Under the pieces are notes generated by a model. It saw only the letters and a program-made list of their open reading frames with translations. It had not been told where the DNA came from and ran no database searches. From Candidatus Babelota bacterium (lineage in GTDB: Bacteria; Babelota; Babeliae; Babelales; Chromulinivoraceae): a DNA stretch of 44,327 nucleotides. How positions within the stretch are numbered: the first letter of the stretch is position 1; every line of letters begins with the position of its first letter. Positions 7,542-16,509 of the stretch are shown one piece after another. Position numbers and translations under genes: made by a program. The DNA lies in the NCBI GenBank assembly GCA_016183005.1, contig JACPFN010000008.1:75016-119342 (forward strand), written 5' to 3'.

Positions 7542-9986
7542 ATGATCGAAGAACATGATGTACTTAATTCAAAGCCTATTATAGCAGCAGAAGCACTACA
7601 GGATCCATCTTTAGATAACATTCTTCCTGTTTTACCACTTAAAAATATGGTTATTTTGCCCTCAAGCATTATCCCCATAATTGTAGGTAGAAAATCTTCT
7701 GTAAAAGCGGTAGAACATGCTCTTAAAGCTCATGGAAAAACTATTTTTATAACCGCCCAAAAGAATCCTGAAACTGAAAACCCTTCCCAAAATGAACTTT
7801 TTTCATACGGCACAAAGGCTACCATCATACAAATGATGAAAATGCCAAATAATTCTTTGAAAATTCTTGTTGAAGGTGTATCACGAGCTCATATCATTGA
7901 AACATATCAAACAGAACAATTTACGACAGCTTTGATTGCTGAACAAAAGACAACAATATGTTCTCATATCGATATTGAAGCTTCTTGGCGTAATTTAAAA
8001 CAAATCTATCAAGAATACACAAAGCTGAATACTAAAGCCCCTACAGATCTTATCGGACTTGCTGAAACAATCGAAGACAAAGAGACTATAGCTGATGCTA
8101 TAGCTGTACATGTCAATATAACGTTTCATGATCGCCAAAGAATCTTGGAAACTGATGATCTTCATGAAAGAATGCTTCTTATTGGCACATTAATTCGACA
8201 AGAGATTGAAATTCTTCAGGCAGAGGAGCGTATTAAGGGGCGCGTACAGAACCAAGTAGAAAAAAACCAACGAGAATATTATCTCAATGAACAAATTAAA
8301 GCTATCAATAAAGAATTGGGGCGAGATGATCAATTTATTGAAATTGATAGTTTACGCAAAAAAATTAAATCTCTAAGTCTTCCCAAAGAAACACTTGAAA
8401 AGACTGAGCGAGAACTTAATCGCCTTGAACAAATGCCAGGAATGTCTGCAGAAGCAGCAATTAGTAAGCATTATATAGATTGGATCTTAGCATTGCCATG
8501 GCACAAGAAAAGCAAAGACAACTTAACCATTCAATCCGCACAAAAAATTCTTGACAAGGAACATGCTGGACTTCAAAAAATTAAAGATAGAATTTTAGAA
8601 TTCGTTGCAGCACAAAAATACGCTCAAGATTTAAAAAGAACTCCAACAATATGTCTTGTTGGACCTCCCGGAGTTGGTAAAACATCTCTTGCAAAATCAA
8701 TTGCCAAAAGCTTAGATAGGGAATTTACAAGAATCTCTCTGGGCGGCGTTAAAGATGAAGCTGAAATACGCGGTCATCGCCGCACATATATAGGAGCATT
8801 GCCAGGAAAAATTCTTCATGCAATGCGTAAAACGAAAACGATTAATCCTGTAATTTTACTTGATGAAATCGATAAACTTGCTCATGATATCACAGGAGAT
8901 CCAGCAGCAGCACTTCTTGAGGTTCTTGATCCAGAACAAAATAAAACATTTGTGGATCATTTCTTAGATACAGAATACGATCTTTCAAGTGTTATGTTTA
9001 TAGCCACTGCAAATAGCACTGAAAATATTCCTTATGCCTTATATGATCGAATGGAAATCATTAATCTTTCTGGGTATACAGATAAAGAAAAGATCAATAT
9101 TGCACAAAGCTTTCTAATTCCTAAAATGCTTAAAGAATACGGCCTTAAAAAATCTCAAATTAAATTATCTGAAGAAAATATTATTCAGATAATTCAAGAT
9201 TATACAAAAGAAGCTGGAGTGCGGCAACTAGAGCGACTTATCGGAAAGATAATGCGCAAAGCTATTCAAGAATTCTTACAAAATCCAGATCTTAAATCAG
9301 TAATCACTTCACATGAAAAAATTAAAGTTTGGCTTGGAAATGATACATTTAAAAAAACTGAACTTTGGAAAAAACCAGATGTGGTCGGTATTGGTACGGG
9401 ACTTGCATGGACAGAGCTTGGTGGTGACGTCCTTGAAATTGAAGTAAGTATTATCCCTGGAAAGGGAGGGCTAACACTTACCGGACAACTCGGTGAAATT
9501 ATGCAAGAATCTGCACAAACAGCATATAGCTATGTTCGCTCAAGAGCCCCTAAGCTTGGTATTAAAAAGACCGATTTTTCAAACAATGATATTCACATTC
9601 ACTTTCCTGATGGAGCAACACCAAAAGATGGTTCATCTGCAGGTATCACCATAGCTTCTGCATTAATATCTGCTTTAACCGATACTCCATTCAAAAATCA
9701 CGTAGCAATGACAGGCGAAATTACCCTTCGCGGTAGAGTTCTTGCAATTGGTGGATTAAAAGAAAAATTATTAGCAGCTCAACAACATGGTATCAAAACT
9801 GTAATTATTCCAAAAGCAAACGAAACAGATTTACTTGATTTTAAACAAGACATATCTACATTAAATATTATTCTTGCAGAGCAAATGGACTTCGTTTTAC
9901 AACAAGTACTTGCAAAAGATCCATTTAAACGTAGAATTCCTATGAAACCTCAAAAAAAACGTACAAAGAAAAGTAAAAATAATTAA
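7542..9986 (+). CDS. lon: ATP-dependent protease La (Lon)
   Basis: Lon degrades misfolded and regulatory proteins in the cytoplasm as an AAA+ hexamer. The 814 residues have the full bacterial LonA layout. The N-terminal substrate domain starts with LPVLPLKNMVILP (28-40), and a helical linker with the YYLNEQ motif follows. The AAA+ domain has Walker A GPPGVGKT (374-381) and Walker B VILLDEID (437-444). The C-terminal protease domain has catalytic Ser699 in PKDGSSAG and, by spacing, Lys742 in GGLKEK. AGGAA precedes the ATG. The C-terminus ends in a lysine-rich tail. A small lipoprotein gene follows after 30 bases and probably shares the transcript. Confidence 0.98.
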   Translation: MIEEHDVLNSKPIIAAEALQDPSLDNILPVLPLKNMVILPSSIIPIIVGRKSSVKAVEHALKAHGKTIFITAQKNPETENPSQNELFSYGTKATIIQMMKMPNNSLKILVEGVSRAHIIETYQTEQFTTALIAEQKTTICSHIDIEASWRNLKQIYQEYTKLNTKAPTDLIGLAETIEDKETIADAIAVHVNITFHDRQRILETDDLHERMLLIGTLIRQEIEILQAEERIKGRVQNQVEKNQREYYLNEQIKAINKELGRDDQFIEIDSLRKKIKSLSLPKETLEKTERELNRLEQMPGMSAEAAISKHYIDWILALPWHKKSKDNLTIQSAQKILDKEHAGLQKIKDRILEFVAAQKYAQDLKRTPTICLVGPPGVGKTSLAKSIAKSLDREFTRISLGGVKDEAEIRGHRRTYIGALPGKILHAMRKTKTINPVILLDEIDKLAHDITGDPAAALLEVLDPEQNKTFVDHFLDTEYDLSSVMFIATANSTENIPYALYDRMEIINLSGYTDKEKINIAQSFLIPKMLKEYGLKKSQIKLSEENIIQIIQDYTKEAGVRQLERLIGKIMRKAIQEFLQNPDLKSVITSHEKIKVWLGNDTFKKTELWKKPDVVGIGTGLAWTELGGDVLEIEVSIIPGKGGLTLTGQLGEIMQESAQTAYSYVRSRAPKLGIKKTDFSNNDIHIHFPDGATPKDGSSAGITIASALISALTDTPFKNHVAMTGEITLRGRVLAIGGLKEKLLAAQQHGIKTVIIPKANETDLLDFKQDISTLNIILAEQMDFVLQQVLAKDPFKRRIPMKPQKKRTKKSKNN

Positions 9987-10016
9987 TATACAAAAACCTA
10001 TTTTAAAGGATTTTTC

Positions 10017-10226
10017 ATGAATAAAATGTTTTTTGCATTTTTAGCTGCTATCACTCTTCTTCCTGGCTGCTTCGGTCTTTTCAAAAAAGATGAACCAAAA
10101 ATTGAACAAACAAGCGCTACTTCAGCTGAAGAAATTGCTCCTATTTCAGATGAAAATAAATCTGAAATGAATGAATCAGAAGATGAAGAATCAAAATCAG
10201 AAGAATCTGATTCAGACGAAAAATAG
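10017..10226 (+). CDS. Small acidic predicted lipoprotein
   Basis: This 69-residue protein begins with a short signal peptide ending in the lipobox LPGC (Cys18), so the mature protein should be lipidated and membrane-anchored. The rest is low-complexity and strongly acidic (Glu, Asp and Ser runs), with no recognisable domain. AAAGGA lies before the ATG. It follows lon by 30 bases and precedes a strong terminator, so it is probably co-transcribed with lon. Function unknown. The lipobox and ribosome site make it more than a chance ORF; the serine-rich antisense frame over it is a shadow. Confidence 0.8.
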   Translation: MNKMFFAFLAAITLLPGCFGLFKKDEPKIEQTSATSAEEIAPISDENKSEMNESEDEESKSEESDSDEK

Positions 10227-10239
10227 ATTATTTCGTTCA

Positions 10240-10287
10240 ATAAAAAAAATGAGCTAGAAATTTTGTATCTAGCTCATTTTTTTTATT
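10240..10287. terminator. Bidirectional intrinsic terminator
   Basis: AATAAAAAAAATGAGCTAGA pairs with TCTAGCTCATTTTTTTTATT around a loop of about 10 nt. There are A and T runs on both sides, so it can end both the lon-lipoprotein transcript (+) and the convergent recJ-cmk-orphan transcript (-). Confidence 0.88.
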
Positions 10288-10292
10288 GAAAT

Positions 10293-11450
10293 TTAGTACC
10301 GTATCGGATCTGTCATTGTTTTCTGTTGATATTCTCTATTTTTATGCTCTAAATAACTATTTTTTCTTAAATGTCTATCCATCAAAGAAAATACTGTTGT
10401 TTTTTGCCACAATGGCCTATGGGTCATTTGTAAGCCATAATTTAACATAACATTTTCTTTAACTTCTGGCGGCGTTGTATGATTCAATAATTTATTTGCT
10501 GTTTCTGTTGCCAAATTAACAGAGTATGGATGATTTTCTAATATTTCACGCCTTAATGATTCTGGAAATTGTTTTTGCGTTTCACGATGAATAGGAGTTT
10601 TAATGCCAAGCTTCTTAATCTCTTTATCCAACTCGTCATCTGTCTTCAATTCAGCAAGATTAATCTTACTCAAATCCAATAAATTAATAAGGGCATTATT
10701 TTGACTCCTGTCATAAGTAAACATAAGATGCTCCTCTGATTTAAGCATCGGCTTTAATGCATTTAAAATATCCTGACAATGTTTTAAAACTAAATAGTTT
10801 TGAGAATCATACAGAGTACGTAATTCACCCATCTTTTGTTGTTGTTCTATACTTTCCAACATAGCAACAGAGTCATATTTAGGCTTCATGGCGCTATCAA
10901 CATTTTTAAGAACTTGTAAGGTTGCTTTTTCTAATTTATCAAGAATAACCTTTTTATCATCTGTCGAAAGTGATGTTAACGATTGAGCTTGTTTTTTAAT
11001 TTCATTCAAGGCGCCTATATTACCCGATAAAGCTTCAATAAAATATTCTTCAACTTTTGGTTTTGTGAAAAAATTTACTACTTTTGAAAGTAAATTTTTT
11101 TCAATTTGAGGCAATGTTATATTAGCTTGTACCATATTTTCCACCTCATTAAGATATAAAATAATATTTTTTACAGGCATATTAATATTCATTGTCAAAT
11201 TTAAAACATGAATAAAAAAATCTCTTTTTTGCAAGGAAAGAGAATTAATAATAGAATTCATTTTTTCTACTAACTGTTTTCTATCATTCAAAGATTGCGA
11301 ATTTTCTATATAATTTTGAATTTTATGTGAAATTTTATACTGCCCATCAAAGAACGTTTTTTCTAATAAGGACGATGGAAATAATCCCCTAGAGATACCT
11401 AAGAAAATTAAAATAATTAATACTATTGTCTTTTTCTGATTCAAAAACAT
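10293..11450 (-). CDS. Exported helical protein of unknown function
   Basis: I do not recognise this 385-residue protein. It starts with a lysine-rich N-terminus and a hydrophobic stretch (about 8-24, IVLIILIFLGISRGLF) typical of a signal peptide or anchor. The remainder looks mostly alpha-helical and charged, with few cysteines and no repeats obvious by eye. The ATG has a GGGAA-type ribosome site. It lies 38 bases after cmk on the same strand with no terminator between them, so it is probably the last gene of the recJ-cmk operon. A periplasmic or secreted location is inferred from the N-terminus only. Confidence 0.8.
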   Translation of the reverse strand: MFLNQKKTIVLIILIFLGISRGLFPSSLLEKTFFDGQYKISHKIQNYIENSQSLNDRKQLVEKMNSIINSLSLQKRDFFIHVLNLTMNINMPVKNIILYLNEVENMVQANITLPQIEKNLLSKVVNFFTKPKVEEYFIEALSGNIGALNEIKKQAQSLTSLSTDDKKVILDKLEKATLQVLKNVDSAMKPKYDSVAMLESIEQQQKMGELRTLYDSQNYLVLKHCQDILNALKPMLKSEEHLMFTYDRSQNNALINLLDLSKINLAELKTDDELDKEIKKLGIKTPIHRETQKQFPESLRREILENHPYSVNLATETANKLLNHTTPPEVKENVMLNYGLQMTHRPLWQKTTVFSLMDRHLRKNSYLEHKNREYQQKTMTDPIRY

Positions 11451-11488
11451 ATCTTTTCCCTTTTTTAATTTTTATATATCTTAATTAT

Positions 11489-12163
11489 TTATAATATCTT
11501 TTTAACCTTATCTAAAACTATTTTCAATAATTCTTCCGATGTATTTTTTCCTGAATCAAGCATAATTGCATTTTCTGGAATCTGTAATGGTTCTATTTCT
11601 CGATCTTTATCCATTTGGTCCCTAAGCTTAATCTGAGCTAAAGCTTCTTGCTGTGTTATAACGCTGCCTCGCTTCAGTTGATCTGACACAAGACGCTTTG
11701 CTCGAACATCTACAGGTGCTTCAATATAAAATTTAAGATCTGCATACGGATATACAATTGCCCCACATGATCTACCCTCAATAACAGCATCTTTATCCGC
11801 TATAATATTTCTTTCATATTCACGAACTAATTTACGAACAGATTCATTTTTAGCGACAATAGGAGCCAATTTTGAAATTTCGATATCTTTTAAAAATGGC
11901 GTTATATCATCAATCCAATAAACCTTTGCTAAACCATGTTGATAATCATATTTAAAATTATCATTTTGCAAAATGGCTTTAATATCCTGAATATCTAAGT
12001 TTTGCATACTTACTTGGTCATAACCATAAAAATTTTTCAAAATATAAGCCAGAGCGCGATATACATACCCACTACTAAAACAAAAAAAACTTAAATGTTT
12101 TGCAATAAGTATTGCCAAAGTTGTTTTTCCACTGCCACTTGGTCCATCAATTGTAATCAGCAT
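11489..12163 (-). CDS. cmk: Cytidylate kinase
   Basis: Cmk phosphorylates CMP and dCMP to the diphosphates using ATP in the cytoplasm. The 224-residue length is normal for the family. The P-loop is GPSGSGKTT (7-15). A SSGYVYRALAY block takes the place of the usual SGAMYRA, and the nucleotide-binding region has GRSCGAIVYPYADLKFYIEA, equivalent to the family's GRDIGTVVFPDA. The lid region holds RAKRL and the later LRDQMDKDR. AAAGGA precedes the ATG inside the end of recJ. The two genes are separated by only 2 bases, indicating an operon. Keeping a CMP kinase alongside nucleotide importers suggests that salvage is not fully replaced by uptake. Confidence 0.95.
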   Translation of the reverse strand: MLITIDGPSGSGKTTLAILIAKHLSFFCFSSGYVYRALAYILKNFYGYDQVSMQNLDIQDIKAILQNDNFKYDYQHGLAKVYWIDDITPFLKDIEISKLAPIVAKNESVRKLVREYERNIIADKDAVIEGRSCGAIVYPYADLKFYIEAPVDVRAKRLVSDQLKRGSVITQQEALAQIKLRDQMDKDREIEPLQIPENAIMLDSGKNTSEELLKIVLDKVKKIL

Positions 12164-12165
12164 AG

Positions 12166-13899
12166 CTAATCCTTTAACCCAATAACATCTATACCCTGTA
12201 ACTCAATAGTATAAGATCCATTCCAATAATTATGAAGAACTTGTGCAACAACATCAAATGGTTGATCACCCTGTTCAATCATCTGATTAAATAATTCTGG
12301 ACGATTAAAAAACATTATAGATTTTAAAACTCCATCGGCAAAAACACGACATTTAACATGCAGATCCTTGAGCAAAAATGGCTGTTGAACCAAAACAACA
12401 TTTTTAATATAAAAATAAGGCTGAGGATTTTCATGCCCAAATGGCTCAAACAGACGAAGTTGCTCCATCATAGTATCTGAAAAATCGGACAACGTGGCCA
12501 ATGAATCAATTTTTAACTTCTGTTTAAGGTCAAACTCTGTTAATTTTTCAATAACTTCTTGCTGTAACCTCTTCTCAAGCTCAGGTAATTTTTCAATCTT
12601 TAAAGATAATCCAGCAGCATGAGAATGCCCTCCAAAAGCAATTAATAAATCCTTAGACTTCTCTAATGCTTGAAAAATATTAAATTCCTGAATTGAACGA
12701 CAAGATCCTTTTACTAAACCATCCGAGGTGATATGAAATAATAACGTTGGTTTACCATACAAACCAACAATTCGTGATGCTACCAACCCTATCACTCCAG
12801 CAGGCCAATTATCACTTGCAGCAACCACAATATTTTTAGATAAATCGATTTTACCCGATTCAACACGCTGAACAATCTCATCAATAATTTGCTTTTCTAT
12901 CTGCTTGCGAGCCTGATTTAACTCAAATAAAATCTTTCCTACCCGATCTACTTCGTCTAAGTTTTGTCCTAATAAAAATTGTACACCTTGCCGTGGATCA
13001 TCAAGACGCCCTAAAGCGTTAATCTGAGGAGTAATTGAAAAACCTATATCGGTCGAAAATAATTCTGGCTTCAAAACTTTACTATTTGTTTTTAAAACCT
13101 GTAAACAATAACTATCTGTCCTATTTATATGATTAAGACCAACTCTCACCCAATAACGATTCTCTCCAGTTAATGGAACAACATCAGCAACGGTGCCAAA
13201 TAATAATAGTTCAATCATTTTATCTGGTATCTGGTGCCCTTTTTTTTCAAACAAAAGAGTTAGAATCTTAAATGCTACACCAACTCCTGCAAAATATTTG
13301 AAAGGATAAGTACAATCATGTTGATGAGGGTCAACCACAGCATAAGCATCTGGTATGTGATCATGTGGTTGATGATGATCAGTTATAATAACATCAACAC
13401 CAAGCTCTTTGGCTAATTCAACCGGAGCAAATGCAGTAATCCCATTATCCACGGTAATAATCAATGAATAATTATTTTCTGCAGCTTTTTTAACAATTTT
13501 AGAAGATAGACCATAGCCATCTTTTACTCTATTAGGTAAATAGAAATTAACTTTTGCGCCTAAAGCAAGAAGACCAATCATCATTAAGGATGACGAAGTA
13601 ATTCCATCAACATCATAGTCACCAAAAATTAATATTTTTTCTTGACGCTCTATGGCAATAGAAATTCGATCTACAGCCTTAATTGCATCTTTCATCAACC
13701 GAGGATCATGTACATCTTTTTCGTAGCTAGTATGAAAATAATCTTTAATTTTTTGAATACCATCTATTTCACGAGCAAGAAGTACCGATGCAAGAGTTTT
13801 TGAAATAGAAAAATGCTGAGCTATTACATCTAATTTTTCAGAAGAAATTATAGGGATACCAATTAAATATTTATTACCTTGAATGTACGAATAATCCAT
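12166..13899 (-). CDS. recJ: Single-stranded-DNA-specific exonuclease RecJ
   Basis: RecJ is a 5'-3' ssDNA exonuclease in recombination and repair. The 577-residue protein is the normal core length. DHH-superfamily motifs are clear: ILIFGDYDVDGITSSSLM, then VIITDHHQPHD, then AVVDPHQ, and the DHHA1 motif FGGHSHAAGLSL, followed by the C-terminal OB-like domain. These supply the metal-binding aspartates and histidines. It is first in a minus-strand operon with cmk (2-base gap). The Shine-Dalgarno is weak. The divergent gene starts 259 bases away. Confidence 0.97.
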   Translation of the reverse strand: MDYSYIQGNKYLIGIPIISSEKLDVIAQHFSISKTLASVLLAREIDGIQKIKDYFHTSYEKDVHDPRLMKDAIKAVDRISIAIERQEKILIFGDYDVDGITSSSLMMIGLLALGAKVNFYLPNRVKDGYGLSSKIVKKAAENNYSLIITVDNGITAFAPVELAKELGVDVIITDHHQPHDHIPDAYAVVDPHQHDCTYPFKYFAGVGVAFKILTLLFEKKGHQIPDKMIELLLFGTVADVVPLTGENRYWVRVGLNHINRTDSYCLQVLKTNSKVLKPELFSTDIGFSITPQINALGRLDDPRQGVQFLLGQNLDEVDRVGKILFELNQARKQIEKQIIDEIVQRVESGKIDLSKNIVVAASDNWPAGVIGLVASRIVGLYGKPTLLFHITSDGLVKGSCRSIQEFNIFQALEKSKDLLIAFGGHSHAAGLSLKIEKLPELEKRLQQEVIEKLTEFDLKQKLKIDSLATLSDFSDTMMEQLRLFEPFGHENPQPYFYIKNVVLVQQPFLLKDLHVKCRVFADGVLKSIMFFNRPELFNQMIEQGDQPFDVVAQVLHNYWNGSYTIELQGIDVIGLKD

Positions 13900-14089
13900 A
13901 GCTGTACCAATTTTATAATTTTTCTAAAATATTTTTAAGTATATTATAAGGACTATTTTTTACAAAATTTATATAACAGATCTATAAACTATCTAAACAA
14001 AAACCAACTTTATCATTACTAAAAAATCTATTTTCAATATTCACGAAAATCAATTACTAATATGCAAAAAATAAACACCCCATAGCCAT

Positions 14090-14118
14090 TTGAGTCATAT
14101 AACTTAACATGATACTAT
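14090..14118 (+). promoter_or_regulatory. Putative promoter of the exported hydrolase pair
   Basis: TTGAGT and TACTAT are spaced 17 bases apart and lie about 40 bases before the ATG of the first hydrolase, in the 259-base gap shared with recJ. Visual match only. Confidence 0.3.
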
Positions 14119-14158
14119 ATCTATACCTTATATATAATAATATAAATGGAGACTAAGA

Positions 14159-14989
14159 ATGAAAAAGATTGTTAATTTATTATCCTTTTTAGGATTATGT
14201 GCAGCTTATCATTTAACTGCATCTGATAAGACCATGCATACTATTTTTGTACCAGGTGTTTCCGCCTCTATTAATCGAGTAAATGCCTATGTGAAGGCTG
14301 GCGCCTTTGCTGGTCAAAAACATTCCAACATCGTATTTCCTGATCAAAAGAAACCCAAAAAATTTATTGATAAAATTATTTATCGCTTTGCTAAAAAAAG
14401 AGGACGGACAGTTAATCGTAGTAAAATAGTATTAGGCAACCGACATGATATCACTACTATTGAAAAAGCTGTTCAATCTGCCAAAAATCAAGAACCTAAT
14501 ACCAATGGAATTTTATTTGGTACGTGCAGAGGTGCTTCTGTCATTATACAGTACTTATCACAAAACAATGCTGAATGGGTCAAGGGTATCGTATTAGATT
14601 CTCCATTTGCTGACCCAAATGTTTTACTTAAAGATCGTGTTACCCCAGCACTTGTCAAAATACTTTTACCTAAATTTAATCCAAATGCACCTACTCCACT
14701 AGAAGGTATTAAACGAATCAAAAACAAAAAAGTTAAAATATTATTGTTATTCGCAGAAGGAAATCACTCCAAAGGTGGCCAAATTAAAGGTGATACAGTA
14801 ACGCCTTTCAATAAACATATTAAGCCATTATACGATGAATTTAAAAGACATGGCTTCGATGTAACTATGTGTGGTTATAAAGCTGAACATTGTGGCGGAA
14901 TTGACTCAGAAAAAGATATGGGCGATCAAAAGGTCTATCTTAAACAATTGCATAAATGGTATCAAAACAATGGCTTTAGAAATCCATAA
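14159..14989 (+). CDS. Exported alpha/beta-hydrolase-like protein with Cys in the nucleophile elbow
   Basis: This 276-residue protein has a signal peptide (about 1-22). A central alpha/beta-hydrolase pattern follows, with an early strand TIFVPGV, the nucleophile-elbow strand NGILFGTCRG (C123 at the G-x-Nuc-x-G position), then GIVLDSPFAD, a late strand KILLLFAEGNHS and a possible catalytic His244 in AEHCGG. Cysteine in place of serine is known in dienelactone hydrolases but is unusual here, since the next gene keeps GHSRG. GGAG precedes the ATG. It probably forms an operon with 15021-15761 (31-base gap). The substrate is unknown, and hydrolase activity is unproven because of the Cys. Confidence 0.75.
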   Translation: MKKIVNLLSFLGLCAAYHLTASDKTMHTIFVPGVSASINRVNAYVKAGAFAGQKHSNIVFPDQKKPKKFIDKIIYRFAKKRGRTVNRSKIVLGNRHDITTIEKAVQSAKNQEPNTNGILFGTCRGASVIIQYLSQNNAEWVKGIVLDSPFADPNVLLKDRVTPALVKILLPKFNPNAPTPLEGIKRIKNKKVKILLLFAEGNHSKGGQIKGDTVTPFNKHIKPLYDEFKRHGFDVTMCGYKAEHCGGIDSEKDMGDQKVYLKQLHKWYQNNGFRNP

Positions 14990-15020
14990 AAACTTTAACA
15001 TTAAGTAATGAGGGATTATT

Positions 15021-15761
15021 ATGAATTTTATAAAAACTATTATAATTACACTTGGATTTTGTCCATTATTAGCATACAGCGACAATAAAAATTTATGCTA
15101 TGCTCTGATTTCATATGGCTATAAAAATTCTGCCGACAAAGCAAAAAGAGAATGTTTAAACTTAACTCCTGGAAAGAAAAAAACATTAACCATAAGCAAT
15201 ACCTTTAAAAAATCTTCTTTATACAGCTCAATCTATCATAGACGCATATTCGTACAAGACCTTCATGAAAGCTATAAAAAAGATATAACAACTGATAATG
15301 ATTTTATTATCTTAGGACACTCTCGAGGCTCAGAGATGGCATTACATTATACAGGAAAACATAATCCTAATAACTTAAAAGCTCTAGTTTTATTTGCTAC
15401 ACCTATCTCTGTAATAGATGCTATTAAATCAAAGATCCTTGGAACACCTACCCAAGTCTCTAAAAACACGTCAAAATCGATTCGAAGAATAAAAAATAAA
15501 TCGCTTCCTATAATATTATTTCATCAAAAGCATGATAAACTTGTTTCATATAAACATAGCGAACTAATTGCAAACTTTCTAAAACGACAGGGATTTAAAG
15601 AGATCTATCTTATTACATTAAAAACTGGCGCCCACAAGGATTTAATTGATGATACAGGATATAAAATATTACAGAGTTTTTATAAACACAATGGATTACC
15701 GCATGATGCAAAATATGCTACGTTAACACAGCAAGAATTATCACAGTATAAAGTATTGTAA
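15021..15761 (+). CDS. Exported alpha/beta-hydrolase-like protein
   Basis: This 246-residue protein has a signal peptide (about 1-19). Its nucleophile elbow is FIILGHSRGSEMALHY, with Ser101 in GHSRG. By position the rest of the triad would be Asp172 in HQKHDKLV and His205 in TGAHKD. It resembles the preceding gene in layout and in an INRK-like stretch (RIKNK), so the two look like diverged paralogues. GAGGGA precedes the ATG. It converges with the repeat protein on the other strand, with only 12 bases between the stops. A secreted esterase or peptidase-like role is possible; the substrate is unknown. Confidence 0.78.
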   Translation: MNFIKTIIITLGFCPLLAYSDNKNLCYALISYGYKNSADKAKRECLNLTPGKKKTLTISNTFKKSSLYSSIYHRRIFVQDLHESYKKDITTDNDFIILGHSRGSEMALHYTGKHNPNNLKALVLFATPISVIDAIKSKILGTPTQVSKNTSKSIRRIKNKSLPIILFHQKHDKLVSYKHSELIANFLKRQGFKEIYLITLKTGAHKDLIDDTGYKILQSFYKHNGLPHDAKYATLTQQELSQYKVL

Positions 15762-15773
15762 TAAAATTATAAA

Positions 15774-16442
15774 CTAAATAGCTTCTAAGCTATCCTCATC
15801 TATAGGTTCTCTTTTGATACCATATAAAATTATATATCTCATTTGTCCTCCAGAAAGCCGTCCATCAACTTCTTTGTATTTCGGATTAGACATTTTAGCA
15901 AATGGTTCTAACTTAGGATTTTCAACACTAGGGGGAGTCTGAGTCCTACTATATTCCACAATATTTGTATATTCTATTCTTTTACCCGAAACATCTATTA
16001 AATATGCTGTTTTTGCAGTACGGTTATAAGATCCCTGTGAACCATAAATTACAAAGCTCTGCTGCTTATCCCTTTCAGGTTCAATAAAAGCAATTGATGA
16101 TTCATTAACATCTGTAGAATATTGAGGAATCCCATATAACGTTATAGTCTTTTTTTGCCCTCCCATAAGAGGTTTTCCTTTTTTATAGCGAGGATTTTGC
16201 ATCGTTGCAAACTGTTGCAATTTGGGATTTTCAATGTTGGGAGGTGTAACTGCCTGACTATATTCAACTATATCTGTATATAAAGTTGTATAACCATGTT
16301 TGCCTAAAGATGCTGTACGATCACTTGGATTATAGGATCCAGATCTGCCATCCAATCCCATAATATCTACACTGCTAGCCAAACAATTACTAGAATAATT
16401 CATTAAACATGAAAGAAGAAAATAACATACTATTTTTTTCAT
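15774..16442 (-). CDS. Exported protein made of two tandem 80-residue repeats
   Basis: This 222-residue protein of unknown family has a signal peptide (about 1-23) followed by two clear copies of one unit, residues 26-105 and 130-209. Shared features in order are a GSYN motif, TDIVEYS or TNIVEYS, TPP followed by ENPKL, a FA-M-NP-YK block, GGQ, and a closing LYGI. The copies differ at many positions, so the duplication is not recent. The composition suggests small beta-rich modules. It lies 67 bases downstream of the phospholipase gene on the same strand and may share its transcript. I know no named domain with this pattern. Confidence 0.8.
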   Translation of the reverse strand: MKKIVCYFLLSCLMNYSSNCLASSVDIMGLDGRSGSYNPSDRTASLGKHGYTTLYTDIVEYSQAVTPPNIENPKLQQFATMQNPRYKKGKPLMGGQKKTITLYGIPQYSTDVNESSIAFIEPERDKQQSFVIYGSQGSYNRTAKTAYLIDVSGKRIEYTNIVEYSRTQTPPSVENPKLEPFAKMSNPKYKEVDGRLSGGQMRYIILYGIKREPIDEDSLEAI

Positions 16443-16509
16443 AAAAATTTCTTTTTTTAGCTATAATTCTTAAATTTTCTATCCTTAGTCATATTTTCAT
16501 ACTAAAGCA

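Noticed and set aside
9998-10240. Minus-strand 80-codon ORF over the small lipoprotein
   Set aside because: It is the Ser- and Phe-rich antisense shadow of the acidic lipoprotein gene, overlaps its terminator and has no ribosome site.
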